Assembly: GCF_002934685.1 (NCBI RefSeq)
Contig: NZ_NKHL01000114.1
Span: 131,697 to 195,696, forward strand
Source: Pseudomonas bohemica
GTDB taxonomy: Bacteria > Pseudomonadota > Gammaproteobacteria > Pseudomonadales > Pseudomonadaceae
Direction of reading: 5' to 3'
Length of the DNA stretch: 64,000 bases
Part shown: positions 45,782-53,844 of the stretch, piece after piece
Layout of the letters: every line of letters begins with the position of its first letter
Position numbering within the stretch: position 1 is the stretch's first letter
Notes under the pieces: model-generated
What the model saw: the letters and a program-made list of their open reading frames with translations, nothing else
Databases searched by the model: none
What the model was told of the DNA's origin: nothing
Made by a program: the position numbers and the translations under genes

Positions 45782-46597
45782 ATGCAGCCCATGCTGAATA
45801 TCGCGCTGCGCGCCGCCCGCAGCGCCAGCGAATTGATCTTCCGCTCCATCGAGCGCCTGGATACCATCAAGGTCGACGAAAAAGACGCGAAAGACTACGT
45901 AACCGAGATCGATCGCGCCGCAGAAAAAGTCATCATCGACGCGCTGCTCAAGGCGTACCCGACCCACGGCATCCTCGGCGAAGAAACCGGCCTGAAAGAA
46001 GGCAGCGGCGAAGGCGCGGACTACCTGTGGGTCATCGACCCGCTGGACGGTACCACCAACTTCGTTCGTGGCGTTCCGCACTTCGCGGTCAGCATCGCCT
46101 GCAAATACCGTGGTCGCCTGGAACACGCCGTTGTCCTAGACCCGGTTCGCCAGGAAGAATTCACGGCTTCCCGTGGCCGCGGCGCTCAACTGAACGGTCG
46201 TCGCCTGCGCGTCAGCCCACGCAAGAGCCTGGAAGGCGCTCTGCTCGGCACCGGTTTCCCGTTCCGCGAGAACCAGCTGGATAACCTCGAAAACTATCTG
46301 AACATGTTCCGCTCGCTGGTTGGCCAGACTGCCGGCATCCGCCGCGCTGGCGCCGCAAGCCTGGATTTGGCCTACGTGGCTGCGGGTCGCTTCGACGCGT
46401 TCTGGGAATCGGGACTGTCCGAGTGGGACATGGCCGCTGGCGCCCTGCTGATTCAGGAAGCAGGCGGTCTGGTCAGCGACTTCAACGGCGGCCACGACTT
46501 CCTCGAGAAGGGCCACATCGTTGCAGGCAACACCAAGTGCTTCAAAGCCGTACTGACCTCGATCGCTCCATTCGTGCCAGCGTCGCTAAAACGCTAA
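45782..46597 (+). CDS. suhB: Inositol-1-monophosphatase SuhB
   Basis: 271 residues. Metal-binding motifs ILGEETG, WVIDPLDGTTNFVRG and EWDMAAGALLIQEAGG are intact. SuhB also acts in rRNA antitermination complexes in enterobacteria and affects type III secretion in P. aeruginosa. Followed by a terminator. Confidence 0.96.
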   Translation: MQPMLNIALRAARSASELIFRSIERLDTIKVDEKDAKDYVTEIDRAAEKVIIDALLKAYPTHGILGEETGLKEGSGEGADYLWVIDPLDGTTNFVRGVPHFAVSIACKYRGRLEHAVVLDPVRQEEFTASRGRGAQLNGRRLRVSPRKSLEGALLGTGFPFRENQLDNLENYLNMFRSLVGQTAGIRRAGAASLDLAYVAAGRFDAFWESGLSEWDMAAGALLIQEAGGLVSDFNGGHDFLEKGHIVAGNTKCFKAVLTSIAPFVPASLKR

Positions 46598-46610
46598 GTT
46601 TGGCTGCTGC

Positions 46611-46638
46611 AAAAAACCGGCCGTGTGCCGGTTTTTTT
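46611..46638. terminator. Bidirectional terminator after suhB
   Basis: AAAAAACCGGC-CGTGT-GCCGGTTTTTTTT, 13 bases past the suhB stop and touching the LysR stop, so it can serve both convergent genes. Confidence 0.85.
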
Positions 46639-47573
46639 TATGCCTGGCGCGAGGATCTACGCCCACTCAGTTCCCGCGACAAGCTGATGAAATTCTGCAG
46701 CGGCGGCACCTGATTGAAGCTGCGACAAACCAAAGTGATGGGCGCGTGCAGTCGCGGCCTGGCGTTACCGATCCGGCAGTAAACCACGCTTTCCTTGTGC
46801 ACATCCTTCATCGACGTCGGCACGATGGAAATCCCTGCCCCCGCAGCGACCAGACTGACGTTGGTGAGCATGCGCTCCACCTCGAACGCGATTTTCGGGT
46901 TGAATCCCGCGTTCTGACAGGCCTGGATCAGATTGGCGTACATCCCCGGCGCACCCGGACGACGGACGAGGATGAACTGTTCGTCAGCCAGGTCCATCAG
47001 CGGGATGACAGGCGCTTCATCACCCGTTTCATGCCCTGCCAGCAACCGATGCCCCGCCGGCAACGTCAGGAGCATTTCTTCATTGAGCAGTCGGTGAAAC
47101 TCAATGCTTTGGTGGTGGCCGACCGGCGCTCGCAAGATACCGACATCCACGCCGCCATCGATGGTCGCTTCGGTCAACTGCTGAGCACTGCCCTCCTTGA
47201 GCGAAACAGCCACCCCCGGAAACCGCTCACGATAGGCGCGGATGATGCGCGGGATCAGCGGATGCGCCGCTGCCGAGCTGGTAAACCCGACGCTTAGCTG
47301 CCCCTCGATGCCGTGAGCTGCTCGTGAAGCCTTGAGCGAACCCTCCTTGACCCGCGCCAGAATGTCCTGCGCCTCTTGCAGGAAAACCTGCCCGCCCGCT
47401 GTCAGATCAACGCCCTTGGGGTGACGTTTGAACAGCTCGAAACCCAGTTCGTCTTCCAGCGCACGAATCTGCTGGCTGAGCGGAGGCTGCTGCATGTTCA
47501 GCCGTGCAGCCGCGCGGGTGAAATGCCGCTCTTCGGCGACCATCACGAAATAGCGCAGATGACGAAGCTCCAT
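46638..47573 (-). CDS. LysR-family transcription regulator
   Basis: 311 residues. N-terminal winged helix (MELRHLRYFVMVAEERHFTR, AAARLNMQQPPLSQQIRALE), then a periplasmic-binding-protein-like effector domain. The N-terminus resembles the BenM/CatR/HcaR branch that senses organic acids. Divergent from the symporter gene across 131 bases, the usual layout for a regulator of its neighbour. Confidence 0.92.
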   Translation of the reverse strand: MELRHLRYFVMVAEERHFTRAAARLNMQQPPLSQQIRALEDELGFELFKRHPKGVDLTAGGQVFLQEAQDILARVKEGSLKASRAAHGIEGQLSVGFTSSAAAHPLIPRIIRAYRERFPGVAVSLKEGSAQQLTEATIDGGVDVGILRAPVGHHQSIEFHRLLNEEMLLTLPAGHRLLAGHETGDEAPVIPLMDLADEQFILVRRPGAPGMYANLIQACQNAGFNPKIAFEVERMLTNVSLVAAGAGISIVPTSMKDVHKESVVYCRIGNARPRLHAPITLVCRSFNQVPPLQNFISLSRELSGRRSSRQA

Positions 47574-47704
47574 GGTGGTCTATCTCGCAGCGAGGTTTTA
47601 TGATTGCCGCCGATCAATGCGACATTGGCCGGCAAGCGTGCCCAATCGCCACCGCACTGGCAAGGCACGCTCATAACAATAAGTACGCCCACTCCGGAAA
47701 CCCG

Positions 47705-48928
47705 ATGCCTCTCAGGCTTCTCAGCAGTACGACTCTGCAACTTCTTTTGGCCATTGTCTGTGGCGCACTTCTGGGCGTCTTCGATCCGACGCTTGCGGTG
47801 GAAATGAAACCGTTGAGCGACGGATTCATCCGCGTCATAGGCTGGCTGATGCCGTTCATGATGTTTCTGCTCGTCGCAACCGGAGTCGCGGGGTTGCAGG
47901 TCAGGCAACGCGGGCTGGCGGGCAAGGTGTTGGTGTACTTTCAGGCCATGACGCTGCTGTCTTTGTCGCTGGCTTGCCTGATCGCGACCCTCACTCAGCC
48001 TGGCACCGGCAGTGCCTTGAGCACTTCGGGGTTCGCGGCGCACCTGGCCAACGCGCAATTATTGCCGGCAGAGCTTTCCGGAGCGACTCTAGGGTCAATG
48101 CTCACTCGAGCATTGACGCAGAATCCGATCCTGCAACTGATGCTCGCGGGACTGCTGACAGGGGCATTGATGGCGCGCACCCGGAGCCATCATCATGCCG
48201 ATGCGTTGCGGATCGCACTGGAAAAGATCGTCGAGCTGATGTTCAAGTGCTTGAGGCTGATCCTGAGCTTCGCCCCCCTCGCCGCTTTCGGCGCCATCGC
48301 CTTCACTATCGGCAGATTCGGTCCGGCTTCTGCCTTGCCACTGCTCAAATTTGTTGCCGTGATGTACCTGGCGTGTGCTGCATTTGTGCTCCTCGTGCTG
48401 ATGCCGATAGCGCGGGCATCCGGCGCCTCGCTGTGGTCATTGGTGATGCACCTCAAGGACGAGTTGCTGCTGGTCACTTTCACCGGCTCTTCGGTGGCAG
48501 CGCTGCCGGGCTTGATCGAGAAGATGCAGGCGCTGGGTTGTGATCGGCAATTGACCCGTCTGGTTCTGACGACCGGCTATACCTTCAACCTCAGCGGCTC
48601 GAATATCTACCTGATCACGGCCGTGCTGTTTCTGGCGCAGATGTCGGGTATCGAACTGACAGGGACCGATTTGCTGACGCTGCTGTTGATCTCTCTGGTG
48701 ACATCATTGGGCTCGACCAGCATGGCGGGATCGGCGTTTTTCACCCTGATCGCGACGCTGAATCTGCTGCACGTGGTGCCGCTGGAGGGAGTGGGCTTGT
48801 TGCTGGGCGTGGAGCGTCTGATGAAGTGCCGCTTGCTGACTAACGTGCTGGGCAACTGCGTGGCGTGCCTGGCGATTGCACGGTGGCAGCATGGGCTCGC
48901 TTTTGATTCTGCCCGCAATCCCCTGTAG
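47705..48928 (+). CDS. Dicarboxylate/amino-acid:cation symporter (DAACS family)
   Basis: 407 residues with about eight membrane segments. Family signatures: Ser-rich loop TFTGSSVAALPGLIEKM, TTGYTFNLSGSNIYL and SLGSTSMAGSAFF, corresponding to the substrate-binding hairpins and TM7-8 of DctA/GltP. Substrates in the family are C4-dicarboxylates, glutamate or aspartate. Start at 47705 (MPLRLLSSTTLQLLLAI) by hydrophobic profile; the upstream frame is unlike the family. Confidence 0.88.
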   Translation: MPLRLLSSTTLQLLLAIVCGALLGVFDPTLAVEMKPLSDGFIRVIGWLMPFMMFLLVATGVAGLQVRQRGLAGKVLVYFQAMTLLSLSLACLIATLTQPGTGSALSTSGFAAHLANAQLLPAELSGATLGSMLTRALTQNPILQLMLAGLLTGALMARTRSHHHADALRIALEKIVELMFKCLRLILSFAPLAAFGAIAFTIGRFGPASALPLLKFVAVMYLACAAFVLLVLMPIARASGASLWSLVMHLKDELLLVTFTGSSVAALPGLIEKMQALGCDRQLTRLVLTTGYTFNLSGSNIYLITAVLFLAQMSGIELTGTDLLTLLLISLVTSLGSTSMAGSAFFTLIATLNLLHVVPLEGVGLLLGVERLMKCRLLTNVLGNCVACLAIARWQHGLAFDSARNPL

Positions 48929-49000
48929 CAGTCCGGCTTGCAGGCGGTCAATCTTGAGATCGCCACCGCTGGCAAGCCGTGCTGCTCCTGGATCAACGCT

Positions 49001-50596
49001 TCAGCCTTTGGACGACAACAATTTCTCGAAGGCCCGATCCAGATTTCCTTCAGCCTGCGTCAGCTTTTCCCGACGTTCGCGCAGCCAGGCCTGATCGGCG
49101 TCCAGAGTCTTGTGTGCTTCGACCAGCATGCGCTTGACCTCTTCCGGTTGCGGGCCGCCAGTGCCTTTGCGAGTCTTGACCATATTTTCCGGCGACAGCG
49201 ACGCGCGGAAGGTGGCCTCATCCAGCGGCAAGGTATTTTGCTTCCACTGATACTTGTCCGCCGCCTTCGTGTAGAGCTTCTGCGCATCGGCGTAAGGGAA
49301 GGTCTTAGGCGTCAAACCTTGATCTCGTGCCTGCTCGACAATCAACGAAGCGAAACTGTGACCAATACGGAACGGCACCTTCTGCGTGCGCTCCAGCGTG
49401 TCAGCCAATTCCATTGAAGTCGTCCACTCGTTCTCCAACTCTTCCCGGGCACGCTGCGGATTGACCTGCAACGCGTCGAGCACCGCATCCACCGCCCCGA
49501 ACATGTCCTTGGTCGAATCGAATACGCCAAGCGAGTCGAAGGCGAACTTGTAGTCGGTCATGCCGGTGGTCACGTTGTGCGCGCGCAAAGTCACGGTCTG
49601 CGCCAGTCCTACGACATCCGAAGCGGTTTCACGAGCCCGCATCAGAAGACCCGGGTTGCGCTTCTGCGGCATAGCACTGCTGGTGTAGGTCTTTTCCTCG
49701 TCCAGCAGCAACCATGGCCGAATCTGGTGGTACTGGGTGTGAATGTCGCCAATCAACGCACCGACGCGAATGGCCGAGGAAGACGCGATATTGGCCGCCT
49801 CGATCGGAATGTCGTAGGTCGAGACCTGGCTTGAGTCCAGTGAGTTTTCACGCACACCGTCGAAGCCCAGCAGTTCGGCCATGCGCTCGCGGTTCAGTGG
49901 GTACGCCGAGTTCGCCAGCACGGCGGTCCCCATTGGGCTCTGATTCAACCGTTGGTACAGTTCGCGAATGCGCTGCCCGTCACGATCAAATGCCGCTTCG
50001 TACGCCAACAGATAGTGCGCATAAGTGATCGGCATTGCCTGCACGCCGTTGGTGTAGGCCGGGATAAGCGTGTCGATGTTCTTGTCCGCCAGATCCAGCA
50101 GGCGTTTGCGGGTCGCATTCATCGCTTCGCTATAAGCCAGAACATCCGAGCGCAACTTGGCCAGGCGATAGGTGGCGAGCATGTCCTGACGGCTGCGGCC
50201 GGAGTGAATCAGTGAGGCTTCAGGGCCGATCTTGTCGGTCATGATCTCTTCCAGCTGAAGCACATCGCTGGGGCGTTTGCCGTTGGGCTGATCAGCCTGA
50301 TCGATGGCGTAGCGCACACCTGTGGCGATCTTCTGGCCCATCTCGGGTTTGACGATCCCCTCCTCGGTGAGCATGACGATCGAGGCCTTGTTGATCCGGT
50401 TCAGCCAGGAGAACTGGCTCTCGGTCTTGCTGCCCTTGGTTTTCGACTTGTCGACTGTTGCGCCGATTTTCGCAGCCTGCGCGGCGCATTCCTCGGTGGT
50501 CTTGCACGGCAGGTCGGCGGTATTGGCCGCGTAGGCGCCATAGCTGTTGAACAGGGCAAAGGCCACTGCCAGGTGGACGAGGGTTTTTCTTGTTGG
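49001..50596 (-). CDS. Exported argininosuccinate-lyase-like enzyme
   Basis: 531 residues; aspartase/fumarase superfamily, closest in type to argininosuccinate lyase. Unusually it begins with a Sec signal peptide (MPTRKTLVHLAVAFALFNSY, cut near residue 25). Superfamily motifs: HSGRSRQD (132-139) and the mobile serine loop TSSAMPQKRNP (306-316). The expected catalytic His of YTHLQ is Asn here (YTNGVQ, N184). Such enzymes eliminate fumarate from N-(dicarboxyethyl) compounds. The neighbours, an OprD porin 70 bases upstream in the same direction and a C4-acid symporter, suggest an extracytoplasmic catabolic step. Substrate unknown. Confidence 0.85.
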   Translation of the reverse strand, partial: PTRKTLVHLAVAFALFNSYGAYAANTADLPCKTTEECAAQAAKIGATVDKSKTKGSKTESQFSWLNRINKASIVMLTEEGIVKPEMGQKIATGVRYAIDQADQPNGKRPSDVLQLEEIMTDKIGPEASLIHSGRSRQDMLATYRLAKLRSDVLAYSEAMNATRKRLLDLADKNIDTLIPAYTNGVQAMPITYAHYLLAYEAAFDRDGQRIRELYQRLNQSPMGTAVLANSAYPLNRERMAELLGFDGVRENSLDSSQVSTYDIPIEAANIASSSAIRVGALIGDIHTQYHQIRPWLLLDEEKTYTSSAMPQKRNPGLLMRARETASDVVGLAQTVTLRAHNVTTGMTDYKFAFDSLGVFDSTKDMFGAVDAVLDALQVNPQRAREELENEWTTSMELADTLERTQKVPFRIGHSFASLIVEQARDQGLTPKTFPYADAQKLYTKAADKYQWKQNTLPLDEATFRASLSPENMVKTRKGTGGPQPEEVKRMLVEAHKTLDADQAWLRERREKLTQAEGNLDRAFEKLLSSKG

Positions 50597-50665
50597 CATT
50601 TCAGGCTCCAGTGCGGCGATTGCCGAGGGTGAGCGTTGTCGGGATGTCATTGAAGACGTGACGCC

Positions 50666-51907
50666 TCATAGCAGCGGCAGCGTGTAGCTAACGATGACGC
50701 GGTTCTGATCGATGTTGTTGCCGCCGTTGCTGCGATAGCTACCGTTGCGCCACTTCAATTCGAGGTTCTTCAACGCGCCGCTCTGGAACACATAGGCGAT
50801 GTCGGTGTTGCGCTCCCATTCAGTACCCTCCTCGTTTCCGCGCGCGAAGTTGTCGCCCTTGAGGTAGCGGGTCATGAAAGTCAGGCCGGGCAAGCCGATA
50901 GCAGCGAAGTCGTAGTCATAACGCGCCTGCCACGAGCGCTCATCGGGATTGGCGAAGTCCGGTGAAATCATCACGTAGTTGACGAGGAAGGAGTCCGTGC
51001 CAGCCAGGTGCGGAAAGCCCGTGTCGCCGCTCATCTTCTGGTATGCCACGCCGAAACCGTGGCCACCGATGTTGTAGGTGAAACGCGCACCGACGGCGGT
51101 GTTGTCGATGTTGGTGTTGCCGTCCTTGAGCGAGCGCGCGTAACGCAGATCGCTCTTGATCGATTGCGACTCGCCCAAAGGAAAGCTGTTAAGCAGGGTG
51201 ACGATGTGCTGTTTGTAGTTGTTCTCGAGGCCTCCGTAGTTGTATGAGGTGGTCAGCCCCTTGGTCCAGCTGTAGCTGGCGCTGGCGAAGTCGAACTTGT
51301 CGCTGGGGCGACCGCCCTTGATGCCCTTGGCCTCGGCTTCGATGTCTTCATGCCCGCTGTCATTGCGTTCGGTATTGCTGGTTAGGCGACCGACGTTGAG
51401 AGTCATGTCGTCGACGTCTTTGGAGGTCAACTGGGCGCCGCGAAAAGTCTGCGGCAGCAGGCGTCCGTCGTTGGGCAACACGGTCGGCAGTTTGGGCAGC
51501 AAGGTGCCGACTCGCAGCACACTCTTGGCGATTCGCGCCTTGGCGGTGACGCCAGCACGGCTGTAGTCATCCGGCGCTTTTTCATCACCGACCGGCAATA
51601 GACCGGTGTTGCGACGATCGGGGCCTGAGTCCAGCTTGAGACCGAACAGGCCGATGGCGTCCACCCCAAAACCGACAGTCCCTTCGGTAAATCCGGATTC
51701 GTAGTTGAGGATCAGGCCTTGAGCCCATTCATCACGCTTGGACTGGCTCGCGCCGTCCTGACGGTAATCGCTGTTGAAGTAGAAGTTACGAAATTCGAGA
51801 TCGGCTTTGCTGTCTTCGAAGAAGTCGGCTTCGGCAAAACCCGGGAAGGTCAGGCTCAAACCGAGGGCAGCAGACGTGAGGCCGAGAGATACAGGGCTTT
51901 TGTGCAT
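50666..51907 (-). CDS. OprD-family outer-membrane porin
   Basis: 413 residues with a signal peptide (MHKSPVSLGLTSAALGLSLT, cut after AEA) and an 18-strand barrel pattern ending in an aromatic/hydrophobic C-terminus (VIVSYTLPLL). N-terminal FFEDSKADLEFRNFYFNSDY and the WAQGLILNYESGFTEGTVGFG block are typical of OprD/Opd. These channels take up amino acids or carboxylates. First gene of a two-gene unit with the lyase. Confidence 0.92.
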   Translation of the reverse strand: MHKSPVSLGLTSAALGLSLTFPGFAEADFFEDSKADLEFRNFYFNSDYRQDGASQSKRDEWAQGLILNYESGFTEGTVGFGVDAIGLFGLKLDSGPDRRNTGLLPVGDEKAPDDYSRAGVTAKARIAKSVLRVGTLLPKLPTVLPNDGRLLPQTFRGAQLTSKDVDDMTLNVGRLTSNTERNDSGHEDIEAEAKGIKGGRPSDKFDFASASYSWTKGLTTSYNYGGLENNYKQHIVTLLNSFPLGESQSIKSDLRYARSLKDGNTNIDNTAVGARFTYNIGGHGFGVAYQKMSGDTGFPHLAGTDSFLVNYVMISPDFANPDERSWQARYDYDFAAIGLPGLTFMTRYLKGDNFARGNEEGTEWERNTDIAYVFQSGALKNLELKWRNGSYRSNGGNNIDQNRVIVSYTLPLL

Positions 51908-52259
51908 TTTTATGTCCCGCTTGGCGTAGCTGATTTTTATTGGAGTTGTGCTGGTGGACCGACAAGCGCAGGCGCTTCGGGTCACCGGGAAAAGCTTACG
52001 TGGCGGGTATCGCGATTAAAAATATATAGTTACTACCAACTCAAGACTTTATAAATATGACTGAGTTTTTATCTCGAATCGATATTTGTGGCAGTGAGTT
52101 TGATGGCGAGTGCATCGGTCCGATCCGTACATATGGGTCACCTGGACCGATGACCGCGGGCACGTTCACTCCTGCAGGTGGTAGGGGATCGATAAATCGC
52201 CGACAAAAAAACACCCCTACGCGAGGGGTGTCTTTTTTGAAGAGCGTTCGAATCAGACG
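51908..52259. other. Upstream region of the porin gene; no gene
   Basis: 352 bases holding the porin promoter region (A+T-rich from about 52015 to 52080) and a terminator at its right end. A 69-codon plus-strand frame (52057-52266) reads through that terminator and is not supported. Confidence 0.6.
52205..52239. terminator. Bidirectional terminator
   Basis: AAAAAACACCCCT-ACGCG-AGGGGTGTCTTTTTT, 20 bases past the stop of the glycine-zipper gene on the minus strand. Confidence 0.88.
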
Positions 52260-52805
52260 TTATTGACCCGCTTGACTCAACTCCAGCTGGCCGTCCTTGT
52301 TGACCGGAATCTGGCTGCCCGGATCACGATCCATGCGTACCTGTCCGACCTTGTCGTTGAGCTTGTACTTCACGTTGTAGCCCACGACCTTGTCGCTGAT
52401 GTCATTGACGGTGTTGCAACGAGACTCTGTGGTTGTGTAGGTGTCGCGATTCTGCATGCCTTCCTGAACCTTGTTCCCGGCATAGCCACCACCGACAGCG
52501 CCTGCAACGGTTGCGATTTTCTTGCCGTTACCGCCACCGACCTGATTACCGAGCAGGCCACCTGCCACGGCACCCAGGACGCTACCTACGATCTGGTGCT
52601 GGTCCTTGACCGGAGCGCGATGGGTGACCGCCACGTCCTTGCACACTTCACGAGGGGTTTTGATCTGTTCTTTGACAGGCTCGACGGCCAGTACATCCGC
52701 GTACTCAGGACCGTTTGATTTTACGAGGCTATAGGTGGCCAAAGCACCACCGGCGGTTACACCGACAGCACCCAATACAGCACCAACTAGCAACGATTTG
52801 TTCAC
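52260..52805 (-). CDS. Glycine-zipper 2TM outer-membrane-type protein
   Basis: 181 residues from GTG 52805 behind CAGGAGG at ideal spacing. N-terminal hydrophobic segment (VNKSLLVGAVLGAVGVTAGG), then a glycine zipper (VGSVLGAVAGGLLGNQVGGG, KKIATVAGAVGGGYAGNK) of the Rickettsia 17-kDa/SlyB type and a small beta-rich tail. I see no lipobox. Possible envelope-integrity role; function unproven. Confidence 0.85.
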   Translation of the reverse strand: MNKSLLVGAVLGAVGVTAGGALATYSLVKSNGPEYADVLAVEPVKEQIKTPREVCKDVAVTHRAPVKDQHQIVGSVLGAVAGGLLGNQVGGGNGKKIATVAGAVGGGYAGNKVQEGMQNRDTYTTTESRCNTVNDISDKVVGYNVKYKLNDKVGQVRMDRDPGSQIPVNKDGQLELSQAGQ

Positions 52806-52864
52806 TGTGAACCTCCTGACCATATTCAGCGCAATTGCTCGCGCCACTCCCAGCCTTGGAGCAT

Positions 52865-52898
52865 GAAAAAAGGCGCGAGTTCAAACTCGCGCCTTTTA
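52865..52898 (-). terminator. Terminator of the yajC-secD-secF unit
   Basis: AAAAAAGGCGCGAGT-TCAA-ACTCGCGCCTTTT; on the minus strand the stem is followed by a T-run, 26 bases past the secF stop. Confidence 0.88.
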
Positions 52899-52923
52899 AC
52901 GTGATGACTGGGAGGACAGACCG

Positions 52924-53835
52924 TTATGGACGATCGTCAACCTTTTCAGTGGTCACAGGCGGCAGCAGGTCTTCGGAACGCAGGTTCAGCCAGATCAGCA
53001 CCACGTTGGCGATGTAGATCGACGAGTACGTACCTGCCAGCACACCGATGAACAGCGCCACGGAGAAACCGTGCAGGCTGTCGCCGCCGAAAATCCACAG
53101 CGCGACGATTGCCAGCAACGTGGAGATCGAGGTAGCCATGGTTCGCAGCAGGGTCTGGGTGGTCGAGATGTTGATGTTCTCGATCAGCGAAGCCTTGCGC
53201 AGCAGACGGAAGTTCTCACGCACCCGGTCGAAGACCACGATGGTGTCGTTGAGCGAGTAACCGATGATCGCCAGTACGGCAGCCAGTACGGTCAGGTCGA
53301 ACGTCACCTGGAAGAACGACAGAATGCCCATCGTCACCACCACGTCGTGGATCAGCGAAACGATGGCACCGACCGCGAATTTCCACTGGAAGCGGAAAGC
53401 CAGGTAGATCAGAACGCCGCCCAGCGCCAGCAACATGCCGATGCCGCCCTGGTCGCGCAGTTCCTCACCCACCTGCGGGCCGACGAATTCGACGCGCTTG
53501 ACAGTCACCGGGTTATCGGCACCGGTCTTGCGCAGCGCTTCGGCAACCTGAGCACCCAGTTGCGGGTCTTCGCCCGGCATGCGTACCAGCAGGTCGGTCG
53601 TCGCACCGAAGCTCTGCACGATAGCCTCGTGATAGCCCGAAGAAGCCAGTTCCTCGCGCACCTTGCCAAGATCGGCAGGATGCTCGTAAGTCAGCTCGAT
53701 CAGCGTACCGCCGGTGAAGTCCAGACCGAAGTTGAGCCCTTTATGGAACCAGCTGAACAACGCCAGTACGGTGAGGAGCATGGTAACGGCGAACGCAATG
53801 TTGCGAACGCCCATGAAGTTGATCGTACGTTTCAT
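52924..53835 (-). CDS. secF: Protein translocase subunit SecF
   Basis: 303 residues, six membrane segments with a large first periplasmic loop. Conserved NFGLDFTGGTLIEL and GYSLNDTIVVFDRVREN. Partner of SecD in proton-driven translocation. Nine bases after secD. Confidence 0.97.
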   Translation of the reverse strand: MKRTINFMGVRNIAFAVTMLLTVLALFSWFHKGLNFGLDFTGGTLIELTYEHPADLGKVREELASSGYHEAIVQSFGATTDLLVRMPGEDPQLGAQVAEALRKTGADNPVTVKRVEFVGPQVGEELRDQGGIGMLLALGGVLIYLAFRFQWKFAVGAIVSLIHDVVVTMGILSFFQVTFDLTVLAAVLAIIGYSLNDTIVVFDRVRENFRLLRKASLIENINISTTQTLLRTMATSISTLLAIVALWIFGGDSLHGFSVALFIGVLAGTYSSIYIANVVLIWLNLRSEDLLPPVTTEKVDDRP

Positions 53836-53844
53836 GTCAGCCCC

